Assembly: GCA_028554795.2 (NCBI GenBank)
Contig: JAPYKE020000568.1
Location: 1 to 64,000, forward strand
Reading direction: 5' to 3'
DNA length: 64,000 bases
Source: Sinohyriopsis cumingii
Taxonomy: Eukaryota > Mollusca > Bivalvia > Unionida > Unionidae
Within the stretch, counting starts at the first letter, position 1; every line of letters begins with the position of its first letter. Of the stretch, positions 34,761-47,690 are shown in pieces. A program made the translations under genes and the position numbers. The notes beneath the pieces were generated by a model. It ran no database searches, was not told where the DNA came from, and worked only from the letters and a program-made list of their open reading frames with translations.

Positions 34761-35960
34761 GTGAAAGACCTCACCAGACAGAAACAACCAAGAGTCAGTA
34801 CCATTCAAGACAAAAATGGAAAATGCCTCACAGAAGCGAGTGACACTGCAGAAAGATGGACTGATTATTTCAAAGAACTCTACAACCATCAGTCCACAGG
34901 AGACCCAGAGGTGCTTGAAGTTCAAAACTCCTCAAATGATGATGACTTCCCCATTCTCAAAGAAGAGGTGGAGTCAGCAATAAGAGCACTGCAGAATGGG
35001 AAGGCAGCTGGAGTAGACAACATCCCAGCTGAACTTATCAAGAATGGGGGAGAATCAGTGAAAGAGTTACTAACAAAAATCTGCAACAAGATCTGGCAGA
35101 CAGGTGAATGGCCAACACAATGGACCCAGTCACTGATTATAACACTTCCCAAAAAAGGCAATCTCCAGCTGTGCCAAAATTACAGAACTATCTGTTTGAT
35201 GAGCCATGCTAGTAAGGTAATGCTGAAGATCATCTTGAACAGACTGAAACCACAAGCAGAAGAAATAATCGCTGAAGTACAGGCTGGGTTCCGGAGTGGA
35301 AGAAGCACAACAGAACAAATATTCAATCTCAGGGTTCTGTGCGAAAAGTACTCGCAACACCAGAAAGACATCTATCATGTGTTCATAGATTTCGAAAAGG
35401 CCTTTGACAGAGTGTGGCATGAGGAATTGTGGGCCACAATGAAGAAGTATAACATGGGTCAAAAGTTAACCAGTACCATCAAGCAGTTGTACGCCAAGGC
35501 TACCAGTGCAGTAATTGTCCAAGGTTCTCTGGGGGACTGGTTCCAGACAAAAGTGGGAGTGCGTCAAGGCTGTCTCCTATCACCCACGCTTTTCAACATC
35601 TACTTAGAGCGCATCATGAGCGAAGCCCTGGAAAACCACTGTGGGACAGTCAACATTGGAGGGCGTAACATAACCAACATCCGCTTTGCAGACGACATTG
35701 ATGGGCTGGCAGGCAGTGAAGACGAGCTTGCCACCTTAGTGAAGAAACTGGATGAAACATCTTCCAGATTTGACATGGAGATAAGCGCTGAGAAGACAAA
35801 ACTGATGACAAATAGTGGCAAACAAATCTCAGCCAAGACTAAAGTCAGAGGACATGAACTGGAAACAGTGAGCCAGTTCAAATATCTTGGTTCCATAATC
35901 ACTGAAGAGCAGAAATTTTGTCAAGAGCAGCACAAACAATGGCAGCTATGTCAAAGCTAA
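34761..35960 (+). pseudogene. RTE-type reverse transcriptase (399-codon frame of a broken element)
   Basis: RT blocks in order: KAAGVDNIPAELIKNGG, LPKKGNLQLCQNYRTICLM, EVQAGFRSGRSTTEQIF, VFIDFEKAFDRVWHEELW (motif A Asp), VGVRQGCLLSPTLFNIYLE (motif B), IRFADDIDGLAG (motif C, both Asp kept), and KYLGSIIT. The RT catalytic residues are intact, but the frame is separated from the endonuclease by frameshifts near 34585-34760. A frameshift near 35920 breaks it from the C-terminal part. Confidence 0.9.
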
Positions 35961-36489
35961 GATCCATCTGGAGAGACAAGAATATCTGTCTGAAAACTAA
36001 AATCAGACTATTGCAAGCTCTAGTCATCTCAGTCTTTTTGTACTCATGTGAGGCATGGATCCTGACAGCAGAATTACAACGAAGAATCCAGTCACTTGAA
36101 ATGAGATGCTACAGAACAATCCTTGGCATCTCTTACATGGACCACATCACAAATGAAGAAGTACGTAACAACATTAGGCGCGAAGTAGGCCAATAAGAGG
36201 ACCTCCTCACCATCGTCAAAAAGAGAAAGCTGAAATGGTATGGCCATGTCACTAGAGCCAACAGTCTATCCACAACAGTCCTGCAGGGCAGCGTCCATGG
36301 TGGCAGAAGGAGAGGTAGACAGAGAAAAAAGTGGACTGACAACATCACAGAATGGACCAGGAAAAGTTTTACGGAGACACAGGCATTGGCACATGATCGA
36401 GACAAGTGGAGGGAACTGGTCAGATGTTCAGCAGCACAGTGCCTCAACGACCACACTAGGTCATGAGACTAATGATGATGATGATGATG
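35918..36489 (+). pseudogene. RTE-type C-terminal region and (ATG)n tail
   Basis: The frame starting at 35918 gives KTKIRLLQALVISVFLYSCE and LEMRCYRTILGISYMDHITN. After a stop at 36194 come RKLKWYGHV and GGRRRGRQRKKWTDNI, all standard for the RTE C-terminus. The element ends with six ATG-like units. Confidence 0.85.
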
Positions 36490-36501
36490 ATCTAGTTAAT
36501 T
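36490..36501 (+). repeat. Target-site duplication, right copy
   Basis: Exact repeat of 33197-33208; block X resumes directly after it. Confidence 0.85.
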
Positions 36502-37360
<859 letters not shown>

Positions 37361-37760
37361 ATTATTACATCTCAAAATTAGGAATATTCGGATGATTTTA
37401 CCTTATTCTTTGAGATCAAACTTATTATTTTTGTTTAATATTTTTCAGTTTTGTAGTTCTGTAATGGAAGTACCACGTTAACCACATTCCCTATAAATAC
37501 AGTATGAATATGGTTGAGTTTTTCAGAAATAATTGTATACTCTAGCTATGCTAAATGACGAACGTTCTTTGTACTTCTAATACATGCATGTTTTCACTGA
37601 CAGCTTTTTTCGTAGATATAGATTACCATCACATTTATTTAGTTATTCTTTCTCCAAAGACAATTAAGTGTATGGGTGTCTAAGATGATTACTAATTTTG
37701 GTTCACACCATTACAAGGATTTTTTTTTGTCATTCCCTGACTTCTGTGATAATCTCTAGT

Positions 37761-37770
37761 ACTTAAATAG
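37761..37770 (+). promoter_or_regulatory. TATA-like element upstream of gene 2
   Basis: 'acttaaatag', identical to 12712-12721, with the same downstream 'cacagtcagcacacagaac'. Confidence 0.35.
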
Positions 37771-37828
37771 TCTCATCACTAGACCACAGTCAGCACACAG
37801 AACGAATTCTCGTGCGCCTGAAGCCCTT

Positions 37829-37972
37829 ATGGACGAACGTATTGCGCAGAGAATTCGGGCGCGGGAAAGCCAACCGACATGTTCCGTTCCTGGCGATGCG
37901 GGCTTGATTCCAGTAGGAGACGGATTCTTGCTCCCCTTCTGTTTTATTAAATTGGTCTCATCCCAGACATAA
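37829..37972 (+). CDS. Conserved 47-codon ORF upstream of gene 2
   Basis: This is the same-length counterpart of 12780-12923, starting MDERIAQRIRARESQP with only silent differences through codon 27. It includes GDAGLIPVGDGF where gene 1 has VRDGF. That it stays open although the downstream gene is broken could reflect recent decay or an independent role. Same alternatives as for the gene 1 copy; no domain is recognised. Confidence 0.35.
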   Translation: MDERIAQRIRARESQPTCSVPGDAGLIPVGDGFLLPFCFIKLVSSQT

Positions 37973-38340
37973 AGATTCTCAACTCAGTAGATACAGCTTT
38001 AAAAGGCTCATTATATACACTGACAACAAAAACAAGAATCAATAAACGATAATCATTTTCACCTATGTACCATTTGTTTACCAAATTCAACTTGTTGTGA
38101 AAATTTTCCAAGCTAACTTGCTTTTTACATTTTCCTCTCAAATTGAAAATGAAATTGTTAAAAAATAAAGAATGGCAATTAAGATAAATTGCATTTGACA
38201 GGAAATGTGAAAGTATGAATAAAATTTCAGATTTTGAAAGAGCGATGCTCTACAATCTTTATTGGCAAAACAGATCCACCGCCCAATCTGTGTGTTAAAC
38301 TTTTGTCTTAGTTATGTGTATGGTATTATTTATTTATCAG

Positions 38341-38511
38341 ATGACCTCTATCATGGTTCATCTGACTATGGTTGTTTGCGGTTTACTCTTGACTTTTGCC
38401 ATGGATGGTCCAATCGACGAAGGCAGATATATTGGACAAACTAACCTGGAAGATCACCTTGAGGAAAGACTTCTGGACCGACTTGAGGAGACTCAGAGAA
38501 AGACTGCACAG
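38341..38511 (+). other. Gene 2 exon 1 (signal exon, intact)
   Basis: 57 codons with a cag|gtaggt donor and the same acceptor-like 'tatcag' before ATG. It is one codon shorter than in gene 1, because a Pro codon near the donor is missing. Confidence 0.7.
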
Positions 38512-40586
38512 GTAGGTATCAAGGCACATACAATATAATTCCAAGCTTTCGGATTTCGGTGCCAAATTAATTTAGTGATGGGAATTACAATGTCGTCTAA
38601 TCTTGGTCATGGCTTCTATGTTATCTCAGAAGACTGTTCAAATTCGATTGTAGAACAGCAACAACAATATTCATCTTATTCTTGATGAGATTGGAGAATT
38701 GAATAACAAATAACAATGAAATGAGATTACTTAGAGTACTATTGAATATAATAGTATTAAGTCTGAAGCCACCTTGTGTATTGGAATTAACCATCAATGT
38801 ATTTGCAAACTGCACAGCTTGGCAGTCTGAGGCTATTCGGTTGTATGTACTTTTTTATTTATAATTAATTTAAGATATTATTTATCCCACGACTTTATTA
38901 ATATTATAGTATTAATAGTTATTTGACAATACACGTCAAACTTTAGAAAAGGACTATAATAGATGCATGACTACCGAAATCATATAACAAATAATCTTAA
39001 AATTGTGGTTGAGAATTAACCACGTGTGTATAGTAAGGACTGCGACACTCACTTTTGCCTTAGAGAATTTTGCACTATGTAAACTGAATTCTGACATGAC
39101 CAAGATCCATATCACTTTGGATAACAAACGATTGAGCATCGTATTCTAGACTGTGAAAAGATATAAATATTGACTCCACATTGTCTTAAAAGTAAAAATG
39201 TTCCTAGAGTGAACTATCTTTCCAGAACCTAAATGTGAATGTCATAGATCTTTAGATAAATGCAACCAACATGATGAATTTCGTCGATTTAAAATGATTC
39301 TGGAGTTGTAATACTCTAATATATGTTATATTTGATGATGTTGTTCAATCTGAAGGACTCTAACCATAACTGATAAGGATAATAACTAAAGTTGAATTAA
39401 TATAGAGAGACACTGGAAACTAGATGTAATGCAACAACAGTGCTAGCAAACATCTTATCATTAAAAGTGCATTTCGCATTTTAATTCACTTTTTACATCT
39501 TAAGGCAAATAAAATTTTCTTGCATGCTTGCACAGTTCTATGCCTAATCTATGAATAATTTCATGTTGGCATAATTAAAGGGGATAATCCTTGTTTTAAT
39601 ATTTTCAGTAGTAGTCGGACAACTTTAATGGTCATGCAAAATAGCATACCATAGTGAATTTCGATAATTTTCATCGCATATGTGAACTCTAGTAGTTATG
39701 TAAAACTTTTCAAAATTTCTTTACAATATCAACCAACGTTAGATATTATATATATGAAATACATAAGCCTACGTGAATTCGAATTCGTTATCTTCTACAT
39801 GTCATTGCTTTATTGATTCTGATATTTTGTCATCAAATTTTAGATAATATGATTCCATTGTGGCTTGTTACGTGGTTTTAATGTTCCACATTTGTAGTTT
39901 AGGAATCTATTATTGACTCTACCTTATATTAAGAATTATCACATATTATTTTGCAACTGATTTTGCAATTGTTACCAAATATCTTCTTGTGATCATTATA
40001 AACATGTTTGGACCGTTATGGGACCATTAATCTGGCTTCCTATTTTGCATACTCAACATAATCAACATACAGGAGTACGAGATGATCATCACCATTGACA
40101 ACGGTAGAAGGCAGAGAACTGAAGCTTGTTACCTGCACAAAATGGATCAAGACCTCCTTGATTCTGTCTGTAAGGAAACTGAAGAAAGGCTATGAATCGA
40201 AGATTACTATAATTTTAGTCCTGCTGAGAACACATACAAACATATTTGCCTACAATTCAGATGATATTCATATTGGCACACACTGCTAACTTTAATGCAG
40301 AAACTCTCCAACTTCAGTTATTTATGTTCGAATGCAACATTTCCATCAAATTGCAATGTATACCTGATATTTAATGTTTCTTTTAAAATTCACGATACCT
40401 AATATAAGTATCCATTATCATCTACATAATCTAGAAAACTAAACTCAGAAAAGTTTGTGTTGTCGAAGGATTTTTAGTGTAATAAAGCATTATCACCGAA
40501 AACACGTTGTTATTCAACGAGAAATTAAACATTGTTCCAAAGGGGAGATTTAAAGGCTAGTACACCTTATATGTTTTATATTACAG

Positions 40587-40716
40587 GATATTAAAGTCTA
40601 CAAGATATAGCATGAGATAAAGGACAAAGAGTTCTTATCCCAAGACGGCCCTGACAGCGTCTGCAAGAATCGGCCGATGTTTATGATTGTGCCTGTAGAA
40701 AAACGAAACCCAACAG
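40587..40716 (+). other. Gene 2 exon 4 with in-frame TAG
   Basis: Same length as the gene 1 exon, with SVCKNRPMFMIVPV retained. TAG at 40608 replaces a Gln codon; the gene 3 remnant has the same TAG. Confidence 0.8.
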
Positions 40717-41964
40717 GTACATGTATATTTACAGCAAGAATATTAACATGTTTTATTAGATACCTCAAGATCCTCTATAGCAAGATCAGGATTTGTGTCA
40801 TCGGATACAAATCCAATCTAAACGGTAAAGGTAGTAGTGCTCAGGCTGATTATTTCTTGCGTTGAGTGCCATAAACTTTCACTCGCTATGAATTTAAAAG
40901 TAAATACTATCTAAGAGTCATGGAACATGCGATTAATTACCTTCGAACGTATCTGAAAATGACTAATTGTAGCAAACAAATGATATCTCAGAAATATCGA
41001 AACGCACCATTAGAAATTTTTTTATACGTACGAAATTGTAACGTTTTATCAGCCCATGTTGACATTTGTCAATTCGTTGGTTTTGTTATCATCTACAAAA
41101 CTAAGATAAAATATATTAGAAAATGGTTGGACTCAATGTAGAAAGAATTTAATTATTGTCTGAGTTTAATAAATAAATCTATACACAATTTGGTGCCATC
41201 ATAGAAAGACCACGTTGCACATGCGTACTATATGTTAACATTCATCGGTTTTACGGTTTTTATATACGGGAACTATCTCAAATCAACCACGAAATTATAT
41301 AGATGTAAATTTTAATATTCATATTTAGTTTGGTCATTTGTGCCCGAGGATAGTGGATTCTTTTCCATTGAATCTTTTCTTGAAATTATTTCACAGAAAC
41401 ATAGCAGACTTGTTCCCGTATATTTTCTCTTTAGACCTCCTCATGTACCATTACAATAGCACTAGAATTTGAGGCTCTTGGTCGTGTTTGAACAGAAAAG
41501 TGTTCCTTCTAACCCATATCTTTAGTTGTGTACCCTCCATCTGGTGCATATCGATAGCGAAAAAAGTAATCTCTAGTTCTCCTTTCATCTCTTGTAACTG
41601 CATATGAGCATTATTAAAAAAAAGTTGTACAAATTTAAATGTAAATGAAACATATTTTTACAACGTAAGGTTGTATGACTATCAGTCCCGTTTATATTTC
41701 CCATCATACTCATGATGCTTATACATGATTAGGTTTTGAATCATTTTAACTTGCCACTTCTTACCACGATTGCACTTACATGGAGATAAAAAGCTTACAC
41801 CCTCACAAAATTATATGATTATATTGTTGCGTTTCAAGCAATGTTCATGTATCAGCTTATGTATATTTTATACTATCACGTGACCAGTTGTCCATCAGTG
41901 AAATAAACTTTTGCTTGTTGGTAAATCAAATGACAAATGACATTATATTTTGTATTTATTCCAG

Positions 41965-42071
41965 ACGCATCCAAGGATAAAAGATCTTGTTCTCAGTATT
42001 GCTGCTCATGGGGCTGGTGGTGGGTGCCGAAATATTTGCAAAGCTCAGTGCATGCAATGCTGAATAACTAA
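41965..42071 (+). other. Gene 2 exon 5, frameshifted peptide exon
   Basis: The 'ccag' acceptor, the Lys-Arg site and the first Cys residues with the Trp triplet are recognisable. A one-base insertion after the Trp codons then puts the last three Cys codons out of frame, ending at TAA 42069-42071. Confidence 0.75.
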
Positions 42072-42179
42072 ACAAAAGTGAACATTCACTTTGCATGCCT
42101 AATTTCAACAAATCTACTGTAAGAAAATGAAAATCATTGTATATCCAAAGAAAATTAAAGTCTTTTAGATTTGAGTATA

Positions 42180-42500
42180 GAGTATTTTTTATGCTACCGT
42201 ATATACTTAGGAAAATATGTCCGAATAGTTATTAGAATACACATTTCATCAGTGGATGTACATTATATAATGATAGATACTGATCAAAATTACTTACAAA
42301 ATGAAGCCACTTGTGAAAATTTAATCTGCTATTTGGTTATAATGTTCATAGTGAGCTAGTATGTTCTCTCCTGAACTTTGTGAGATACATCAAAGAATAT
42401 TATTCGGTCGGTAAATTTATTATAGCAAATACAGCCACTACATCCTCATACAAGCAACTACTAGCAGGAGCACGAATAGGTTTACGACATAAAATGTGAG
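42180..42500 (+). repeat. Gene 2 downstream flank
   Basis: Direct match to 18310-18620 downstream of gene 1, ending at 'cataaaatgtgaggac'. No gene is seen. Confidence 0.7.
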
Positions 42501-43099
42501 GACGAAAAACCAGAACAAATTATAAAAGATATAGAAAAGTCTATCACTTTAGACCCACTTAGCTTAAGACAGATATACTTTAATAAAAGCCAATATTTCT
42601 ATATAATTTGTTACGGAACAAATCTTTCCATTGCAATATATTATTATGGTTCATTTTATTCCTGGACAGTTGCAGCCATTCGCAAAATACTATAAAGATT
42701 CTAAAGGAAATGAAATGAGTACACGTTAGAGTTAAAATGGTCAAGACAAAAAAAAAAATATTGCTAGTCATGAGTAAAACTGTTTTTAGTAGCTTTGAGT
42801 CTAATAATGGTAATGGATGAAGATAGTGAAACCTTTTATATTCCAATACGAATAAATTCTTAATTTCAGAATCTATTTGACGGAAAGTAATAAATAAATA
42901 TACATATGCATAACGTCATTTGTTATGATTTCGTACGACGTAGACAATATGCCATTGAATTTAGCAATAAACACACACACACATACACACACACACAGGG
43001 GAAACGTCAGCTATTGAAAACTTTAATGTACCCTCTATCATCTACTGAAGGCTATGTCAAGACGAAGAATATACCTTCAAAATGTAAATTAAGACGTTT
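42501..43099. other. Unpartnered stretch
   Basis: I see no counterpart elsewhere in the window. It holds a short (CA)n run (42970-42998) and a 9-A run near 42750. The 88-codon frame at 42580-42846 (-) has no recognisable domain. Confidence 0.4.
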
Positions 43100-44335
43100 G
43101 TTCGAAGATATGGATTGGTCGTATGTACCTACAAATAGATAAAAGCTGATATTTAAAATAGAAGATAAGAGAATGGATGGAAAAACGTGGAATGAAGTAT
43201 ACAAATGGCAATTGTCAGCATGCAACATGTGGACTTTCCAGAACTAAACGAATCCCATCAATGATGACATGATTAACAGTGTGATAAGATGATACATTTT
43301 TTCAATTTATTTCCAGCCAAAAAGGTATAGTAAAGATATAATTTATAAAAATGTTTATCATAATTACAAATATGTACATCAAGATAGAAACAAGGTAAAA
43401 GGAATTATGAAAACAATTGCAAGAGAGAAACAGAAACTAAGAAGCAAGCGAGAAGCAAAATGCATGTATGTCTTTTAGCTCATAAGTTTGTTAAAGTCTG
43501 AGGAATGCTTGACAATTAAATAATGGACTTATGATTTGATGTTAAAGTCAAATTAACAATCATTTCACCTGATCCCACTCCGGCAATTGAGTGTAAGAAT
43601 TTAGTGATCCGAAACATTTAACAGAATTTTTTAATCTACTGCACAGGAAACAGCGATTTAACATGCAAGACGGTAAACAGCTTTGACAACTACACTTAAA
43701 GATCTGATAATGATTATTCTATTGTCGGGTGGAAGACCCGAATGTCATATAAAATTCTGTAAGAATTACCTATATTTGGCAATATGTCAATAACTAGTTG
43801 TTTAATATCTTATTCGAATGTCAAGGATTACAGGCTATCAACGTTAATAAAGTTTGAATACAATTCTCTTTTTTTACCTGAAATTAGAAAAGTAGTTTTC
43901 TGAACTTGCAGCTGTATTGTTTTACCTGACGATCAGGCCTTTAAGACAACCACGAAGACATATCTGAAACAATATAACATAATTTGCAGTAGTTTTACGA
44001 TTCCATAAGACGTAACTGCTTCTTTTATAATAGACATAAAGAGTAATATAAAGTTCACTGAGGTTTTGAACAGCCTCGACCAAACCATACGTTCAAGACA
44101 TATACACGCTTATAGAGCTTTGCAGCAGTAACTATGGATACTGGTAACGATTTACGTCTCACTGGAAGATAATTCTGAAAGCCCGATACTAGTATCGACA
44201 TAACATAATAGACTCAATCAAATATGAGTCTCATGACATATTTATTTTGGGTGTTCGGGTCAAGAACATTCGTTTTATCGAATGTATTATAAACACAAAA
44301 AACAAGTTGTTATAAGTGCCGTAATAATCAGCGTC
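43100..44335 (+). repeat. Block Y copy downstream of gene 2
   Basis: Direct match to 21880-23050, and inverted to 62370-61200, with many point changes. It breaks off at 'ataagtgccgtaataatcagcg' and continues directly into an inverted copy of block Z, so 44335 is a rearrangement junction. Confidence 0.75.
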
Positions 44336-44940
44336 GTTATTGATTCCATCTTCTTCAACTTGCATTGTAATGGTCGACGAGTTTCCAAGCTAATCATTGG
44401 CAATATATGTGCGTTTTCCTCTACAGCGTCCTTTAGAATCTCGTTAATCTGCTACTTATTCTATAATTAATCAACTTCTGGCATCACAGACATTCTGCAA
44501 TCACCGGCATCAAATGTCAAAAGCACTACAAAACAAAGTGTAATACGAACATCAAAAAAGGGAAAACGTGTCAAGAGAAGATAAATGAGAGATAACATAT
44601 CAAAACCAGCTGTTGTTCACCAGAAATGCCACCGGCAAAACATGTCACAAAATTACTACATATTTTGTATCTATCCAAATACAAGTACGAATCAACGAAA
44701 TGACTTTTAGTGGAGTGAAGAGAAGCATCTAAACAAAATCGTTTTTGTTATCTCATATTAAGGCAGACTATGGTCGAGAAGAGTTAAGATCATGTAATAT
44801 AGAGAGATACGTTCTATCATTGTACTTGTGTACATATATTACATGTTTTGTGTGTGGTATATTCATTAATGTCACTTTGATGTTCCTGTTACTATTACAT
44901 AATAATGAAAATAATTAAATGAAATCTCGTTTGAAGAGGA
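44336..44940 (+). repeat. Block Z, inverted copy near the palindrome centre
   Basis: It matches 56340-56950 in the same orientation and 27840-27240 reversed ('catcttcaacttgc', 'ggtcgacgagtttcc', 'aaccagctgttg'). Confidence 0.75.
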
Positions 44941-44948
44941 ATAAAGTC

Positions 44949-45215
44949 AAACATACATACATACATACTACATTGTATACATACATACGTACGAAGGTAC
45001 ATACATACATATATACATGCATGCATGCATGCATATATACATACATACATACATACATACATACATACATACATACATACATACATACATACATACATAC
45101 ATGCATGCATGCATGCATGCATACATACATACATACATACATACATACATACATACATACCACATTGTATACATACATACATGCGTACAAAGGTACATAC
45201 ATACATACATACAGC
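44949..45215. repeat. (ATAC)n/(ATGC)n microsatellite with internal duplication
   Basis: Tetranucleotide units of ATAC and ATGC. The interrupting motif 'cattgtatacatacatac' followed by 'gtac..aggtac' occurs at both ends of the array, so the array has been duplicated internally. Confidence 0.95.
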
Positions 45216-46138
45216 CATCGAGCCATACATGGAATCTGTTTCATACTGTTATCTTTTCGTCTCAAAATAAGACATTCGATGATTTTATATATTCATAGAC
45301 ACAGGATCGTGTAACTGTTTTTACACTCTCTTCAACTGGAAGAGTAAGATCATGGGAAACGTCGGTAAAAACAACCGACCTAACGGAAGCTACTGGCAAG
45401 CTTTCACACATATCAAGACTGTCCGATCGCAAGACACAAACCCGCGTAGACAGAGGTGAGATGGCAACGATCCGAGGATTGGAGTGCTTGAGGCCACTCA
45501 GTCCCACTGGGCAATATTTTAATATTGTGGGATATGTAAATACACTTACTGAATCAGAGTCGGTTAAGAGAGCATTAAATTGCAATGTTTCCCTCATCAG
45601 CGGAACAGTACAAAGAGATATTACAATGTCTCTCTCTCTCTCTTTCTTTCTCTGTCTCTACATTTTAGACTTCATATCGATTAAACTAGTTTTTCTCTAG
45701 ACTTCATAAATTAACTATGATGTTAATACTGGATATAACAATAACAAATTGCATATTAAAATATATAAAGCAAATTTACTTTGCCTATGCACGTTGAATA
45801 AGTGTTAGAAATACCTTTAAGATTCCCCAGTGATTAGTTCTAAATATTAGAGAAACATGAAAATATAAGAGAGACGATGTATTAAGACAGGCACTAAGCA
45901 ATGCCTTAAACTGGAACAGCAGTCGTGTTATAAACTGAGCAGATTCGATAGAAAAGCTGTTGCATCTAATAAAGGTTTTGTGCAGAAACGTGTCCTTCCC
46001 TATACTCCTATGACTTTGGGGAATTATATATTAAAATACATAGAGACAGGGAGAGAAAGTGAACAAATGCCAGCATAAAACGTTTTATAGGCATTAATAT
46101 CTGTCTTTCGATCTGTCTGTCTCTCTGTCTATGCATGC
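45216..46138 (+). repeat. Block Z, inverted copy continued
   Basis: Same orientation as 57200-58120. Shared landmarks are 'ctactggcaagctttcacac' and 'cacttactgaatcagag'. It includes a (TC)n run (45628-45658). Frames at 45262-45700 are partly shared with the other copies but no domain is recognised. Confidence 0.7.
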
Positions 46139-46159
46139 ATCTGTGTATGTATGTATGTA

Positions 46160-46195
<36 letters not shown>

Positions 46196-46254
46196 TGTAT
46201 GTATGTATGTATGTATGTATGTATGTATGTGTTTATGTTTGTATGTATGTATGT
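46139..46254. repeat. (TGTA)n microsatellite
   Basis: About 27 TGTA units with a short AT interruption; the counterpart of 26098-26171. Confidence 0.95.
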
Positions 46255-46859
46255 CTCTACCTAATGTTAATAATATTGATAAGGTGGAATGAAGCATTGA
46301 CTAATCGGACAATAGTAAAACTTTTAAAGAGAGTTACATAATAAAACAAATCGTAAACAGTAGAAACATTCGATGTTATAACAAAACATTTGAAATTATA
46401 AAAAGATAATGAAATGGATAAAATGAATGCAACATTAGTTCAAAGAATTGTTTGAACATAGTAAGTTAATGGGAGCAATTAGTATTTATATTGATGTTAG
46501 TATTGAAAGGTTGGATGATCAAAATAGTTGGATCGACGATCACAATACAGGGTTGCACAAAATTTGTCCATGAATTAGAGATTTGATCTTCATTATAAAC
46601 CAAAATGTATTGTGCTGATCAGAAGATAGTAAATTTGTCAAACATAGAAATGAAACATTTAAAATATATATTCTCTGCTTTCTTAAACCCAAGAACTGCA
46701 GCCACAACCTCTATGTACATTTGATTTGACATTTAATATCGTTGTGGTATAAAATTAAGCAAGATTATTGCGACTCTACGGACTAAACCTACGTAAAAAA
46801 GTAGCAAAATCCAACAAGGTTATCAAATGAACACCATTGTTTCAATCCCTTCTTTATCA
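46255..46859. other. AT-rich stretch without recognised features
   Basis: This lies between the TGTA array and the gypsy integrase remnant. I found no convincing match, ORF or RNA gene. Confidence 0.4.
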
Positions 46860-47320
46860 AAGCGAAATAAACAAAACATATTCGTTAAAGTGTGTGTCAT
46901 AATCGATCCCACGTCCATTGACTTTCAGGGTGATAGGCAGTTGATTTAAGCTGTTGGAAGCCTAATTCTTGCAATACTTGGTAAACAATTCCAGAAAGTG
47001 GTCAGATTCAATTGATTTAGGAAAGCAACGATCTGTTTAAAAACTTTATCAACGCTTTTACTATGGTTCTAACTGTAGTAATCCTCAATGGAATTTCCTC
47101 TGGAAATCTTGTAGAAACACACATTAAGAACAAACGCAGTCTGCTATTTCTTGCTAAATGGTTTGTTCAGTGCAGGAATAGATTACAAATGAGCCTTAGG
47201 TATCTCCTGATTGTGTTTTTCTACCATCTGACAAGTGTAAAAAGATTTACGAATATCACTTTTAAGTTTCGGCCAATACAAATTATTGGTGATACTTGGA
47301 TCAGTCTTTTATATCCATAA
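46860..47320 (-). pseudogene. Gypsy integrase remnant (zinc-binding to core)
   Basis: NNLYWPKLKSDIRKSFYTCQ and KHNQEIPKAHL match the second half of the H2C2 zinc-binding domain and its linker. After frameshifts come MCVSTRFPEEIPLR (core start), VYQVLQELGFQQLKSTAYHP and PESQ, all canonical for gypsy integrase. A stop follows KAHL. Confidence 0.75.
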
Positions 47321-47449
47321 ATTGCTAGCCATCGGAATAAGATGATCTAGCCAAAGAATTTCCTATCGATTTGACTTATGTGGAGGTCACAATGGACTCA
47401 ATTTGTGGACTCTTTAACTTATCAGAGCTGTCTGAGATTACCATAATCT

Positions 47450-47690
47450 TGATAAACATTGTTTGCTGAGCACTAACTATCACATAATTCTTTTTCCCTA
47501 GCAAAATTGACAAAGGTCTGTCCAGTTGATTTTCTATAATTCTTACACCCTTGTCGATATGCCACAGGTACCAGCTCATAACCCTTTAAAATACATTCGT
47601 TAACCACTTTGTCGCCAGCAGTGTGATGTGCTGACTTGTCTGTGAACTTCACGACCTTTGAAGTAGATGGACACAATATTTAAATTGTTG
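47450..47690 (-). pseudogene. Gypsy SCAN-like gag fragment, older copy
   Basis: The NECILKGYELVPVAYRQ and TGQTFVNFAREKELCD segments align with the gag at 25330-25650. It has no stop between these two segments, unlike that copy. Confidence 0.7.

Larger units (their letters stand above)
33209..36489 (+). mobile_element. RTE-type non-LTR retrotransposon, near full length, inactive
   Basis: About 3.3 kb flanked by a 12-bp duplication, with a GC-rich 5' leader (33209-33570), AP-endonuclease, reverse transcriptase, and a 3' tail of ATGATG units. The single-ORF layout, short length and trinucleotide tail are typical of the RTE/BovB group. It is absent at the same site in copies A, B and D, so it inserted after block X had been duplicated. 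Several stops and frameshifts split the ORF. Its base composition and codon usage are visibly richer in G+C than the host sequence. Confidence 0.9.
38341..42071 (+). pseudogene. BRICHOS peptide precursor, gene 2 (pseudogene)
   Basis: All five exon positions can be found: 38341-38511, 39082-39160 (remnant), 40073-40189, 40587-40716 and 41965-42071. Lesions seen relative to gene 1: the first ~50 nt of exon 2 and its acceptor are deleted; exon 2 lacks one base and its donor reads 'atataa'; the exon 3 donor reads 'ctatga'; codon 8 of exon 4 is TAG (40608-40610); and exon 5 has one extra base in 42021-42030 that shifts the cysteine part out of frame. Exon 1 is intact and encodes a signal sequence close to that of gene 1 (MTSIMVHLTMVVCGLLLTF). 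A full precursor cannot be made. It was duplicated with its flanks as part of the ~25-kb unit. Confidence 0.85.

Noticed and set aside
33370-35902. Minus-strand frames overlapping the RTE-type LINE (for example 34566-34925, 35130-35462)
   Set aside because: They are shadows of the + strand reverse transcriptase and endonuclease frames.
38341-42071. Gene 2 as a working paralogue using alternative splice sites
   Set aside because: Using a GC donor in exon 3 shifts the frame into another stop in exon 4, and skipping exon 2 still leaves the TAG in exon 4 and the exon 5 frameshift.
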